A stretch of DNA of 64,000 nucleotides from Pelagibacteraceae bacterium AG-430-P08. GTDB taxonomy: Bacteria; Pseudomonadota; Alphaproteobacteria; Pelagibacterales; Pelagibacteraceae. Within the stretch, counting starts at the first letter, position 1; every line of letters begins with the position of its first letter. Location of the stretch: positions 1 through 64,000 of the forward strand of contig QCOL01000002.1 of assembly GCA_003212925.1 (NCBI GenBank), read 5' to 3'. The notes beneath the pieces were generated by a model. The model made no database searches. It was not told the origin of the DNA and saw nothing but the letters and a program-made list of their open reading frames with translations. Of this stretch, positions 32,706 through 43,193 are shown one piece after another. The position numbers and the translations under genes are program-made.

Positions 32706-34283
32706 TTAAAATACCAATAGACCAAAAATTACAAGGACTAAAAAGCCAATAATAGATTGATTTCTAAAAGCAGTCATTTCTGATTTTTTTGTATTCAAAG
32801 CGGTATAAGAGTTTGAATTTTGTGGAATTTGACCACTAGCTAAATATGTTAGAGCTTGGTTAGCTTTATCCATTATTTCTGGAAATTCTGGTAATCTTTT
32901 AATAACTTCCGAAGTACTTTGAATTGTCTCATTAATTGTGGTCATAGGATCTTTTGTTTCTCTTAACCAATTTTCTAGAACAGGTTTAGATGTAGTCCAA
33001 ATGTTTGTATTTGGATTTAATTTTCTAGCGACACCTTCCACAACAACCATTGTTTTTTGTAACATCAGAAGTTGAGGTTGTGTTTGCATGTTAAATTTTT
33101 CTGTAACATCAAATAATTGTTTTAATAATTTGCCACCAGAAATATCTTTAACTGTTTGGCCAAAAATCGGTTCACCAATTGATCTTAGAGCTTGAGCAAG
33201 GTCATCTATCGGAACCTCTTTAGGAACCAGTCCAGCAACTAAATGCACCTCTGCTACTTTACGATAATCTCTTTGGATAAAACCAAATAGTATTTCTGCC
33301 AAAAATCTTTTACTCATTTTGTCAAGTCTGCCCATTATTCCAAAATCAATTGGAACTATATGACCATTGTTATCTATAAATATATTTCCTTGATGCATAT
33401 CAGCATGAAAAAACCCATCTCGCACCGCATGTCTTAGAAAATTTTGGATTATATCGTTTGCAATTTTTTCAGTATTCAAATTTCTTTTTTTTAATTGATC
33501 AGTTTCTCTAATAGAAACTCCATCAACCCAATCTAATGTCATTACATTTTCGCTTGTAAAATTCCAATAAATTTCAGGAACTCTAAATCCAACATCATTT
33601 TTGGTGTTTTCAGCGTACTCATTAGCTGCGGCTGCTTCAAATCTTAAATCCATTTCTAAATTTGTTATTTCTTTAAGCAAGAAAACTACTTCAACCAATT
33701 TCAATCTTTTTGTCTTTTTGATAAGCGACTCTACTAAAAAAGCAAAAAGCATAATTGCATCAATCTCATCATTGAAAATTTTTTTTATGTTTGGGCGTAA
33801 AATTTTTATAGCAACATCTTTGATAGTCCCATTATCGTTGATTTGAGCCTTATGAACTTGAGCTATTGAGGCTGCTGCAACCGGCTCACTTAAATTGATT
33901 ATTGAATTATATGTCTCATTTCCTAAATCATTTTTTAAGATTTCTTTAGCTTGTATAAGTGAAAAAGGTGGCAACTTATCCTGAAGATTTTCAAGTTGTT
34001 TTGAGAGGCTTTCTCCAATTATATCTGGTCGCGTAGCTAAGAATTGCCCCAGCTTTATAAAAGTTGTACCCATAGATTCCAAAGTATCTGATAAGCGTTC
34101 GCCTTCACTTTTATTTGAGTCCTTTTTTTTTGGTGAAAAAGATATTGATAAAAATTTAAATAATAATGTGATTGCTAATGGTGGTTTTTGAAATTTTGAA
34201 ATTATCTTTAATATATCCGAACTAGCTATTTTTCGTCCAAGTTTAAGTAAAGTTATAAATTTTTTTATCATTAAACTTTCCAA
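32706..34283 (-). CDS. ubiB: Ubiquinone biosynthesis kinase-like UbiB
   Basis: LGQFLATRPDIIG, AAASIAQVHKA, FFHADMHQGNIFI. Confidence 0.95.
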   Translation of the reverse strand: MESLMIKKFITLLKLGRKIASSDILKIISKFQKPPLAITLLFKFLSISFSPKKKDSNKSEGERLSDTLESMGTTFIKLGQFLATRPDIIGESLSKQLENLQDKLPPFSLIQAKEILKNDLGNETYNSIINLSEPVAAASIAQVHKAQINDNGTIKDVAIKILRPNIKKIFNDEIDAIMLFAFLVESLIKKTKRLKLVEVVFLLKEITNLEMDLRFEAAAANEYAENTKNDVGFRVPEIYWNFTSENVMTLDWVDGVSIRETDQLKKRNLNTEKIANDIIQNFLRHAVRDGFFHADMHQGNIFIDNNGHIVPIDFGIMGRLDKMSKRFLAEILFGFIQRDYRKVAEVHLVAGLVPKEVPIDDLAQALRSIGEPIFGQTVKDISGGKLLKQLFDVTEKFNMQTQPQLLMLQKTMVVVEGVARKLNPNTNIWTTSKPVLENWLRETKDPMTTINETIQSTSEVIKRLPEFPEIMDKANQALTYLASGQIPQNSNSYTALNTKKSEMTAFRNQSIIGFLVLVIFGLLVF

Positions 34284-34975
34284 CCACTATGTATAGATAT
34301 TATTCCATTAGAGAAATTCCTATAATTGCATTTTTTAAATTTATTCATTTTCATATAATCTAAAAGTTCCTCTTGATTGATAAAATTATCAATACTTTCA
34401 ATAAGATAATCATATGGCTCTCTTTGTCCGACAACGTATTTACCAATTAAAGGAATTAATTTTGAATATTTTTTGTAGATTAATTCCAAGTTTTTATTTT
34501 GTATTTTGGAAAATTCTAAACAAAAAAATCTTCCACCTTTTTTTAAAACTCTATATGCTTCTGATAGGGATCTATTTAAATCTTTAGTATTTCTTAGGCC
34601 AAAACTAATTGTATAAAAATCAAATGTATTGCTTTCAATGGGAAGTTTTTCTGCATTAGAGATTATCCATTTTACATTTTTGTAATTTTTAAGCTTTTCC
34701 TTTCCTTTAGCCACCATTCCTTTATTTGGATCAATACAAACAATATGATTATTAATATCTGTGTTATCTAAATAAAGTTTTCCTATATCTCCAGTACCAC
34801 AAGCAACATCAACCAAGCTTTTATCTTTTGATGGCCCTATCATATTAATTAAACTTTTTTTCCAAAGCCTATGTATTCCGAACGACATAAAATCATTCAT
34901 TAAATCATATTTATCAAAAACTTGATCAAATACGCCTTGAACACGTCCTCTTTTATTTTGAAGATATTGTTGCAT
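34271..34975 (-). CDS. ubiE: Ubiquinone/menaquinone methyltransferase UbiE
   Basis: VFDQVFDKYDLMNDFMSFGIHRLWKK, VACGTGDI. Confidence 0.95.
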   Translation of the reverse strand: MQQYLQNKRGRVQGVFDQVFDKYDLMNDFMSFGIHRLWKKSLINMIGPSKDKSLVDVACGTGDIGKLYLDNTDINNHIVCIDPNKGMVAKGKEKLKNYKNVKWIISNAEKLPIESNTFDFYTISFGLRNTKDLNRSLSEAYRVLKKGGRFFCLEFSKIQNKNLELIYKKYSKLIPLIGKYVVGQREPYDYLIESIDNFINQEELLDYMKMNKFKKCNYRNFSNGIISIHSGWKV

Positions 34976-35008
34976 TTTTAATTAATTATTTATTTAATAT
35001 AATAGTAA

Positions 35009-35872
35009 ATGCCAGAATTACCAGAAGTAGAAATAGTCCGACAATCTTTATTAAAAAATATAAAAGGTAAAAAAATCAACAAAGTTTTGGTTAGAAACAG
35101 AAACTTAAGATTTAAATTGGAAACTTCTTTTGAAAAGAAGCTAAAAAATAAATTCATTTTAAATATTAAAAGATTCTCGAAATATTTGATCATTGAGCTG
35201 GCAAATAAAAGTTTTTGTATAGTTCATTTAGGAATGTCAGGAACAATTCACATTCTTAAAAATAAAAGAGGCAATCTTCCCACCAACACTAGTTTTTATA
35301 ATTCACCAAATTTACCTAAAAATCACAACCATGTTGAATTTTTTTTTAAGAATATGAAGTTAGTTTATAATGATCCAAGAAGATTTGGTTACTTTCAATT
35401 TTTAAATAATTCTAATAGTCTGAAAAAAAAGTTTAAGAATTTTGGCCCAGAGCCTTTTGATAAAAAATTTAACCCGAATTATCTGGTTAATTATTTTAAA
35501 AAAAAGGATAAGAATATAAAAAATTTTTTGTTAGATCAAAATTTTGTATCCGGAATAGGAAATATTTATGCAAGTGAAATCTTATATCTATCTAAAATTA
35601 ATCCCTCTCTGTCAGCTAAATATCTCAAAAAAAATCAATGCATTAATATAGTTATAAATTCAAGAAAAATTTTAAAAAATGCTATAAAAAAAGGTGGCTC
35701 AACCATAAGAGACTTTAAAAATACCAGAGGTGACCAAGGTAATTTTCAAAAAGAGTTTAAGGTTTATGGTAGAGATAAACAAAATTGTAAAAGATTTAGT
35801 TGTTCAGGAAAAATTAATAAAATAACTCAATCAAATAGATCGACATTCTTGTGTGAAATGTGTCAAAAATAA
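35009..35872 (+). CDS. mutM: Formamidopyrimidine-DNA glycosylase
   Basis: MPELPEVEIVRQSL; GIGNIYASEILYLSKINP; truncated-looking zinc finger at C-terminus. Confidence 0.95.
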   Translation: MPELPEVEIVRQSLLKNIKGKKINKVLVRNRNLRFKLETSFEKKLKNKFILNIKRFSKYLIIELANKSFCIVHLGMSGTIHILKNKRGNLPTNTSFYNSPNLPKNHNHVEFFFKNMKLVYNDPRRFGYFQFLNNSNSLKKKFKNFGPEPFDKKFNPNYLVNYFKKKDKNIKNFLLDQNFVSGIGNIYASEILYLSKINPSLSAKYLKKNQCINIVINSRKILKNAIKKGGSTIRDFKNTRGDQGNFQKEFKVYGRDKQNCKRFSCSGKINKITQSNRSTFLCEMCQK

Positions 35873-35923
35873 TAAATATAATATTGACCAGGCCCATTTA
35901 AGCAGCTATACCCCTGCAAAACT

Positions 35924-36184
35924 ATGGCCAATACAAAATCAGCAATAAAAAGAATAAGACGAATATCAAAGCAAACAGCGGTCAACAAAGCTAGAAAAAG
36001 TAGATATAAAAATGCTTTAAAAAAAATGAACGCATTGATAGAAAATAAAAAAAAACCCGAGGCATTAAAATTCTTACCCAAGTTGAATTCTGAACTAATG
36101 AAAGTTGCAAAAACCGGAATTGTAAAAAAACAAAATGTCTCAAGAAATGTTTCTAGAATCACAAGAAAAATTGCTTCATTGTAA
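35924..36184 (+). CDS. rpsT: 30S ribosomal protein S20
   Basis: MANTKSAIKRIRRISKQTAVNKARKSRYK. Confidence 0.96.
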   Translation: MANTKSAIKRIRRISKQTAVNKARKSRYKNALKKMNALIENKKKPEALKFLPKLNSELMKVAKTGIVKKQNVSRNVSRITRKIASL

Positions 36185-36458
36185 TTGTTCTATACCTCAA
36201 GTTGATTCAACTCAAAGCATACGCATCATGTATTAGATATGGATGTTAATTTACAATATTTAGAATTAGTAAAAAAATAATATATTTTATTCAATTAAAA
36301 ATTTTATTTTTTTTCGATGCATAAAAATTGTTTTTGTCAAAGAAATTTTTAAAAAAAAATTTTACACAATCATAGATTTTATTTTTTTTTATCAAAAAGA
36401 AATAATTTGTTGCAATAATTTTATTATAGATCTAACTGGAGTCTCTCCAAAAAAAAAA

Positions 36459-37865
36459 ATGATTAACACATTTACTAATAAAAACTTAGAAAGATTGGGT
36501 TTAGATTGGGAACTTATTCAGTCTGAATTGAGATTAAAATTAGGAACAGAAATTTATGAAAGTTGGATTAAAAAAATCAACTTAGTAGAAGAATTTAATA
36601 ATTATATTTTGTTGTCTGTGCCAACTAGATTTATTAGAGATTGGATTACATCAAGATATTTAGATCAAATATTACAAAATATAAAAAAACATAAAAAAGA
36701 AATTATAAGAATAGAATTTAAGATAATTGAAAATAGAGATAAAAAAACTAAAAGCTCAATTAATCTTAGCCAAACAGTTAAAGATGAAAAAGTTTCTTTT
36801 ATAAAAGATACTCATCTTCAATATACTCGAATAGATCCAAATAAAAGATTTGAAAATTTTTTAACTGGATCAAGTAATAAAATAGCATTTGAAGCCTCAT
36901 TAAAAGTTTCTGAAAATTTTTCATACTATAATCCGCTTTATATCTATGGGGGTGTGGGACTTGGAAAAACACACCTTTTAAATTCTATTGGTCATCAAAT
37001 GAATAAGAATAAAAAAGTTATGTTTATTTCTGCTGAACGTTTTATGTACCAATTTGTTAAGTCAATAAAATCTAATGAAATGGTTAAATTTAAAGAATAT
37101 TTTAGAAATACAGATGTGTTGTTAATAGATGATATTCAATTTATGAATGGAAAAGAGGCTATGCAAGAGGAGTTTTTTCACACTTTCAACGCACTTTTAG
37201 AAAAAGGGTCGCAGATAATTGTTTCTGCAGACAGACCTCCAAATAAGTTAATGAGAATTCAAGAAAGGATTAAATCCCGCTTCTCTGGAGGGTTAGTAGT
37301 TGATATTCAAAAACCCGAATATGATCTTAGAAAAAAAATTTTAAATCATAAAATCAATGAACTTACTACTTTGTACTCAGAGAAATTAAATATTTCAGAT
37401 GAGATTCAAGATTTTATAAGCACAAAGATAAAAACAAATATTAGAGAATTAATTGGAGCAATAAATCGTATTGCATCCTTTTCAAGAATTTATAATAAAT
37501 TGCCAACTTTAGCTGAAACAAAAATTGTTTTAAAAGACTTGTTAAACTTGAATGAGAATAGTGTGAATATTGATATAATCCAAACAGTTGTTTGTAAGTT
37601 CTTTAAAATCAGTAAAAATGAAATGTTATCCTCTAGAAGATCCAGATATTTAGTTAGACCTAGACAAACAGCAATTTATTTAACAAAAATTTTAACTACA
37701 AAATCTTTACCTGAAATTGGACGAGAATTTTCAAATCGAGATCATACGACAATAATCCATTCTGTAAAAACTATTGAAAAGTTAAAGGAAAATAATCCGG
37801 AGATGAATAATAACATCAATAAATTAAAAAATATAATTTTGTATAACAAGCAAGATGAAATTTAA
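36459..37865 (+). CDS. dnaA: Chromosomal replication initiator DnaA
   Basis: YIYGGVGLGKTHLLNSIGH, DVLLIDDIQFMNGKEAMQEEFFHTFN, GREFSNRDHTTIIHSV. Confidence 0.97.
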   Translation: MINTFTNKNLERLGLDWELIQSELRLKLGTEIYESWIKKINLVEEFNNYILLSVPTRFIRDWITSRYLDQILQNIKKHKKEIIRIEFKIIENRDKKTKSSINLSQTVKDEKVSFIKDTHLQYTRIDPNKRFENFLTGSSNKIAFEASLKVSENFSYYNPLYIYGGVGLGKTHLLNSIGHQMNKNKKVMFISAERFMYQFVKSIKSNEMVKFKEYFRNTDVLLIDDIQFMNGKEAMQEEFFHTFNALLEKGSQIIVSADRPPNKLMRIQERIKSRFSGGLVVDIQKPEYDLRKKILNHKINELTTLYSEKLNISDEIQDFISTKIKTNIRELIGAINRIASFSRIYNKLPTLAETKIVLKDLLNLNENSVNIDIIQTVVCKFFKISKNEMLSSRRSRYLVRPRQTAIYLTKILTTKSLPEIGREFSNRDHTTIIHSVKTIEKLKENNPEMNNNINKLKNIILYNKQDEI

Positions 37866-38967
37866 CGTCAATCAAAAAGATCTTCAAGAGGCGTTAAGTT
37901 ACTGCCAGGGAGTTATTGAGAAAAGAAGCACTCTTCCCATATTATCAAATGTTTTATTAGACGTCGGAAATTCAAAATTAACTATAACTGCAACAGATTT
38001 GGATTTGATATTTGTTCATCAAATAAATAACGTTGAGATTTTAGAAAATGGCAAAACAACCACAACTTCATCTATAATGTTTGATATTGTGAGAAAATTC
38101 TCCTCTGACAAAAAGATAAATTTAACAATGAATAGTGATAGTAAACTTCAATTAGAGTCTGATAAATCAATATTTAATTTAAATTGTATTAATTCGTCAG
38201 AGTTTCCTTTAACTGATGAAAACTTTATTCAAAATGAGTTCATAATAAACTCAAAACATTTTTTAAAACTCTTAAATAAATGTAAATTTTCAGTGTCAAG
38301 TGATGAAACCAGACATTATTTGAGCGGAATATACTTCCATAAAACGGAGATTGAAGACAAAATCTACCTTACCGCTGTAGCGACTGATAGCCATAGAATG
38401 TCTATATCGAAAATTAGATTAAACGAAAAAATTAACTTTGATCCAATCATTTTACCAAAAAAAACAATTTATCAACTTTGCAATCTACTTGAAAATTATG
38501 ATGGAGATTTGAAAATATCAAATCTGAAATCAAAAATTAAATTTGAGTTAAGTAATAGTATTTTAATTTCAAAGTTAATTGATGGAAAATTTCCAAATTA
38601 CATTCAAGTAATTCCAAAGAATAATCAAAAAAAACTAGAGACAGATTTAAAAGAGTTCTTAGGATCTATCGATAGAGTAGCTTCGGTCTCACTTGATAAA
38701 AAAGACGGTGTAAAGTTTCACTTATCTAAGGATAATCTAAATCTCTCAGTTAACAATACTAACTCTGGAGATGGTAAAGAGACATTGAATGTTAAATTTG
38801 ATCATGATTTAGAAATAAGTTTTAATTCAAGATATTTAATTGATGTTGCATCCCAGCTTGAGGGAGAAAAAATAGAGCTATACTTTAACGATACTGGATC
38901 TCCAGCACTAATTAAAGATCCAAGCGATTTTGATAGTATTTATGTTGTAATGCCGATGAAGGGTTAA
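37855..38967 (+). CDS. dnaN: DNA polymerase III beta subunit (sliding clamp)
   Basis: MKFNVNQKDLQEALSYCQGVIEKRSTLPILSNVLL; overlaps dnaA. Confidence 0.96.
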   Translation: MKFNVNQKDLQEALSYCQGVIEKRSTLPILSNVLLDVGNSKLTITATDLDLIFVHQINNVEILENGKTTTTSSIMFDIVRKFSSDKKINLTMNSDSKLQLESDKSIFNLNCINSSEFPLTDENFIQNEFIINSKHFLKLLNKCKFSVSSDETRHYLSGIYFHKTEIEDKIYLTAVATDSHRMSISKIRLNEKINFDPIILPKKTIYQLCNLLENYDGDLKISNLKSKIKFELSNSILISKLIDGKFPNYIQVIPKNNQKKLETDLKEFLGSIDRVASVSLDKKDGVKFHLSKDNLNLSVNNTNSGDGKETLNVKFDHDLEISFNSRYLIDVASQLEGEKIELYFNDTGSPALIKDPSDFDSIYVVMPMKG

Positions 38968-39665
38968 TTTATAAGATCTAATTCTGAGTAAATTTTGTTT
39001 TCTAAAGTTTTAAGAAATTCCTCTTTTTCCAAGTTTTTATTTATCTTAGGCATGATTGATACTGTAATAGTTTTATTATAGGCTTTTTTTCCTAATTTAG
39101 GCCAAACATGTCCGGAATTTATTGCAATAGGTTGACATGGAATATTAAGTTTCTCATAAATTCTAGATGCGCCTTTTTTAAAAGGCGGCCTCTCATTAGG
39201 CAAAACCCTAGTTCCTTGAGGAAAAATTATTAAAGGTCTATCCGTTTTTTTAGCCACATTTGAAATTTCATCATAAAAACCAAGATTATCTTTTGTAATC
39301 TGCCCTCTCTTAATTGATATAGAACCAATTTTTTTTAGATACCATCCAAATATAGGTATTAGTAATAATTCTTTTTTAAGGATAAATACTGGTGAGTTAA
39401 ATAAAGTTTGAAGAAAGAAAGTTTCAAACATTGATTGATGTGATGCTGCTATAAAAAATTTTTCGTTCTTAATAATATTTTCATATCCTTTTATTATAAC
39501 TTTTGTTGAGAGAAAAAATTTTAAGCAAAAACCAGTCCAATGGCCCATTAACTTGCCACCAAATAAAACTACTTTTTTTGGTAAGAAAAATGAGGGTAAA
39601 AAAAATATTGAAATAATAATAATTCCAGTAAAAAAAAATAATGAAAATAAAAAGTTTCTTAACAT
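38964..39665 (-). CDS. 1-acyl-sn-glycerol-3-phosphate acyltransferase (PlsC family)
   Basis: AASHQSMFETFF (HX4D-like), IFPQGTR. Confidence 0.88.
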   Translation of the reverse strand: MLRNFLFSLFFFTGIIIISIFFLPSFFLPKKVVLFGGKLMGHWTGFCLKFFLSTKVIIKGYENIIKNEKFFIAASHQSMFETFFLQTLFNSPVFILKKELLLIPIFGWYLKKIGSISIKRGQITKDNLGFYDEISNVAKKTDRPLIIFPQGTRVLPNERPPFKKGASRIYEKLNIPCQPIAINSGHVWPKLGKKAYNKTITVSIMPKINKNLEKEEFLKTLENKIYSELDLIN

Positions 39666-39676
39666 TTTATCTAAAA

Positions 39677-40891
39677 CTAGATTATTTCTGCGTGTTTTTG
39701 TCTTTTTCTAATTACATTAATTTTTGAACCTTTAATTAATAATTCTATTGATTTAGGTCTAAGATTGTAATTAGAGCTTAACGACATACCATAAGCGCCA
39801 ACATCACATATAGCTATTAAATCTTTCTCTTTTAATTTTTGAAATTTTTTCAAGGTTATAAATTTATCGGTGCTTTCACAAATTGGACCAACAAATTCAT
39901 AAGCTTTATTTGACATTTTATCAGATTTTATTACTGGCAATGTTCTATGAAATGCCCCATATAGTGCGGGTCTCATTAAATCATTCATAGCAGCATCTAA
40001 AATTATAAATTTCTTTCTTCCACTATCTTTAATATAAATGACTCTACATATTAATATACCGGTGTTGCCAATTATGGATCTACCAGGTTCAAATATAATT
40101 TTTACTTTATGTTTTTTAAGAAAATCATTTATAGCAGCGTTATACTTTTTGTAATTAAGTGTCTTATTTTTATTAGAATAGCTAATACCCATACCTCCAC
40201 CTAAATCTACAAACTCAAATTGATGATTACTTTTATCCAAGATGTAGCTAACAGCCTTAAGCATTTTTCCATAAGGTTTATGATCTAAAATTTGACTTCC
40301 TATATGAACACTCAAACATTTTAAGTCTATATTTTTTGAATTTTTACAAAAATCTACAATTTTATGAAATGTATTTTTATTTACTCCAAATTTGTTCTCT
40401 TTTTTTCCAGTGGAAATTTGATTAAGTGTTTTTGCATCTGTGTTAGGATTAAGTCTAATTCCGACTCTAACTTTTTTGTTTTTTAATTTAGCAATTCTAT
40501 TTATTTCAATTATTTCACTCAATGACTCAGCATTTATAAGCAGTATCTTTTTATTTATTGCAAAATTTAATTCACTAGAAGTTTTCCCAACTCCGGAAAA
40601 TACTATTTTATTTGGTTTAATGCCTGCTTTTAAGGCTATCATAAGTTCACCTAAAGAAACTACATCAGCTCCTAAACCAAATTTTTTAATTTCTCTAATT
40701 AAATTAACGTTGGTATTAGATTTAACTGCAAAACAAATTAAAGGTGAAAAAGATTTAAAATTTTCCTTAAATTTATTTACATTTTCTTTTAATTTTGAGT
40801 ATGAATAACAATAAGAAGGTGTTCCAAATTTTTTGGCTATTCGTTGAAAATTGACTTTCTCTATCGTCAGTCTTTTTTTTATATATTTCAT
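39677..40891 (-). CDS. lysA: Diaminopimelate decarboxylase
   Basis: PSYCYSYSKLKENVNKF, FAVKSNTNVNLI, FVDLGGGMGISY, CESTDKF. Confidence 0.96.
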   Translation of the reverse strand: MKYIKKRLTIEKVNFQRIAKKFGTPSYCYSYSKLKENVNKFKENFKSFSPLICFAVKSNTNVNLIREIKKFGLGADVVSLGELMIALKAGIKPNKIVFSGVGKTSSELNFAINKKILLINAESLSEIIEINRIAKLKNKKVRVGIRLNPNTDAKTLNQISTGKKENKFGVNKNTFHKIVDFCKNSKNIDLKCLSVHIGSQILDHKPYGKMLKAVSYILDKSNHQFEFVDLGGGMGISYSNKNKTLNYKKYNAAINDFLKKHKVKIIFEPGRSIIGNTGILICRVIYIKDSGRKKFIILDAAMNDLMRPALYGAFHRTLPVIKSDKMSNKAYEFVGPICESTDKFITLKKFQKLKEKDLIAICDVGAYGMSLSSNYNLRPKSIELLIKGSKINVIRKRQKHAEII

Positions 40892-41022
40892 ACAACTTTG
40901 TTAATTATAACTGTTGATACTTTAATTTCTTTTATTGAGGATTTATATTCAGGATCACCCTTCTTCCCACAAGAAACTAAAATACAGCAAACTAAAATAA
41001 CAAATGTAATTTTTTTAATCAT
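40888..41022 (-). CDS. lptM: LptM/YifL-like small lipoprotein, 44 aa: MIKKITFVILVCCILVSCGKKGDPEYKSSIKEIKVSTVIINKVV (not in ORF track)
   Basis: Lipobox plus CGKKGDP motif; ATGA overlaps with argH (upstream) and lysA (downstream). Confidence 0.85.
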   Translation of the reverse strand: MIKKITFVILVCCILVSCGKKGDPEYKSSIKEIKVSTVIINKVV

Positions 41023-42410
41023 CTAGGCTTTTTATATTTTCTTATCATTTTTTTGATATTATCAAAAGATGTTCCGCCATAAGATTTTTTAGAATTAACA
41101 GAATTCTTTAAATCAAACACTTTTATTACATCATTTGTTAATGTTGGTTCTATTTTTTTTAAGTCTTGTAAGGATAATTCATTCAGTTTTTTCTTTTTTT
41201 TTTCAGCTAAATTCACTAGCAAAGCTGTTTTTTGGTAAGCTTTTCGAAAAGACATTGAGTTATTTCTAACAAGATAATCAGCTAAATCTGTTGCAGTAAT
41301 GTATCCAGAGTATGCTAATTCAAGCATTCTTTTTTTATTAGGACTTACATTTTTAAGTATTTCATTAAATATTTTTAAACTTTCAAAAAGCACATCATAA
41401 GACTTAAAAATGATTTCTTTATCATCTTGAAGGTCTTTGAAGTACGAAAGAGGCAACCCTTTTAATATAGTGAACATTGAAAATAAATTACCAAAAGTAG
41501 TTCCTGATTTACCTCTTAAGTATTCTAAAAGATCTGGATTTTTTTTTTGTGGCATTATTGAGGAACCGGTTACTATTTTATCTGAAAGTTTAATTAGTTT
41601 GAAACCATCAGAATTCCAGATAATCAATTCTTCAGCTATTCTTGATAAATGTAATGAACAAACAGAAACACTGTAAAGAAAATCTAAAACAAAATCTCTA
41701 TCTGCCACAGTATCGATTGAATTATTTGTTGGTCTTTCAAAACCAAGTTTTTTTGTTGTATAATTTCTGTCAATATTAAACGAAGTTCCAGTTAATGCAG
41801 CAACACCTAATGGGTTTTCATTTAAACTGTCTAGATTACTCTTAAATCTGTCTTTATCTCTTTTAAACATCTCTACATATGCCATTAGATAATGTGCAAA
41901 TGAAACTGCTTGTGCATTTTTCAAATGAGTAAAACCTGGCATGATAGTTTCTATATTTTTTTCAGCTAAATTAATTGAACTGTTAATTACGTTATTTAAA
42001 ATTATGCTTATTTTATGATTTGCAGATTTAATCCAGATTTTAAAGTCGGTAATTACTTGGTCATTTCTAGATCTAGCTGTGTGAACATAACCAGCTTCAT
42101 CACCAATTATTTCAAATAATCGTTTTTCAATATTTATATGAATGTCCTCATATTTTTTATTAAATTCAAATTTTTTATTAGATATTTCTTTTTCAATTTT
42201 ATTTAGTCCATAAATTATTTTATTTTTTGTTCTAAAAGAAATAATTTTTTGTTTAAACAACATTTCTACATGAGCAATGGAACCATTTATGTCCTCTTTA
42301 TAAAGCCTTTTATCCACATCAATAGAGTTACCTATTTTTTGAGAGAGATTAGATGAATTATTTTTAATTCTTGTATTCCATATTGTCTGGTTGTTTTTAT
42401 TTTTCACCAT
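41019..42410 (-). CDS. argH: Argininosuccinate lyase
   Basis: VHTARSRNDQV, TGSSIMPQKKNPDLLE. Confidence 0.96.
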   Translation of the reverse strand: MVKNKNNQTIWNTRIKNNSSNLSQKIGNSIDVDKRLYKEDINGSIAHVEMLFKQKIISFRTKNKIIYGLNKIEKEISNKKFEFNKKYEDIHINIEKRLFEIIGDEAGYVHTARSRNDQVITDFKIWIKSANHKISIILNNVINSSINLAEKNIETIMPGFTHLKNAQAVSFAHYLMAYVEMFKRDKDRFKSNLDSLNENPLGVAALTGTSFNIDRNYTTKKLGFERPTNNSIDTVADRDFVLDFLYSVSVCSLHLSRIAEELIIWNSDGFKLIKLSDKIVTGSSIMPQKKNPDLLEYLRGKSGTTFGNLFSMFTILKGLPLSYFKDLQDDKEIIFKSYDVLFESLKIFNEILKNVSPNKKRMLELAYSGYITATDLADYLVRNNSMSFRKAYQKTALLVNLAEKKKKKLNELSLQDLKKIEPTLTNDVIKVFDLKNSVNSKKSYGGTSFDNIKKMIRKYKKPR

Positions 42411-42434
42411 GATAATTAATTATATCTTTTTAAA

Positions 42435-42944
42435 ATGAGATTATTAATAATATTTATTTTAATGCTATCAAATTCTTTTGCTAGTGATGCAACAGTCATA
42501 AAAAATTTAGTTATAAATAAAGAGTTAAAAAATTACGGTGATATAACATTTTTAGACATCAAAAATAAAGAATTAAACTTAAACGATTATAAGGGAAATC
42601 TAGTTTTATTGAATTTTTGGGCGACTTGGTGTGCTCCATGCAAAGATGAAATGCCATCTTTGGATTTATTAACTGAAAATCCTAATTTGGATAATCTTAA
42701 GATATTTCCTATAAACATCGGTAAGGATACTAATCAAAAATCTTTAACTTTCTTTGAAGATTTGAAAATAAAAAATTTAGAAATATATTTTGACTCTCCA
42801 AATACATTGGCTAAGAAATTTAAATTGAGAGGTCTTCCTACAACTATTATTTTTAATAAAGAGGGACTAGAGTTTGCGAGGATAATTGGATCAATCGACT
42901 TCATTGATGAAAAATTTATAAAGTGGTTAAGTGATTATAATTAA
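42435..42944 (+). CDS. TlpA-like thioredoxin-fold protein
   Basis: VLLNFWATWCAPCKDEMPSL; signal peptide; divergent from argH. Confidence 0.92.
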   Translation: MRLLIIFILMLSNSFASDATVIKNLVINKELKNYGDITFLDIKNKELNLNDYKGNLVLLNFWATWCAPCKDEMPSLDLLTENPNLDNLKIFPINIGKDTNQKSLTFFEDLKIKNLEIYFDSPNTLAKKFKLRGLPTTIIFNKEGLEFARIIGSIDFIDEKFIKWLSDYN

Positions 42945-43144
42945 TTTTTAAAAAAATATGCAAAAGCCACTAAGGCTATAATTGCTATAAATTGTAGCAA
43001 GACTCTTAATTGCATTAATTTATTAGAGTACTTTTTACTTGTTTCTCCACCTTTAAATAAAGTTCCTATACCAAGAATTAGAACTAGACCAACTGCCACC
43101 AGTAAGATTATTGATAAAATTTTTACTAATATTTCAGAAATCAT
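42941..43144 (-). CDS. HIG1-domain-like twin transmembrane protein
   Basis: MISEILVKILSIILLVAVGLVLILGIGTLFKGGETSKKYSNKLMQLRVLLQFIAIIALVAFAYFFKN; the track's longer start (43297) reads antisense to the downstream esterase. Confidence 0.7.
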   Translation of the reverse strand: MISEILVKILSIILLVAVGLVLILGIGTLFKGGETSKKYSNKLMQLRVLLQFIAIIALVAFAYFFKN

Positions 43145-43193
43145 TAATTTATAGTAGGCTGTTTTATAGATAAAAAAACATAAATCAATTGCT

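Noticed and set aside
36239-36280. 13-codon leader peptide (MDVNLQYLELVKK) upstream of dnaA
   Set aside because: Too short and without SD or associated attenuator; expected by chance
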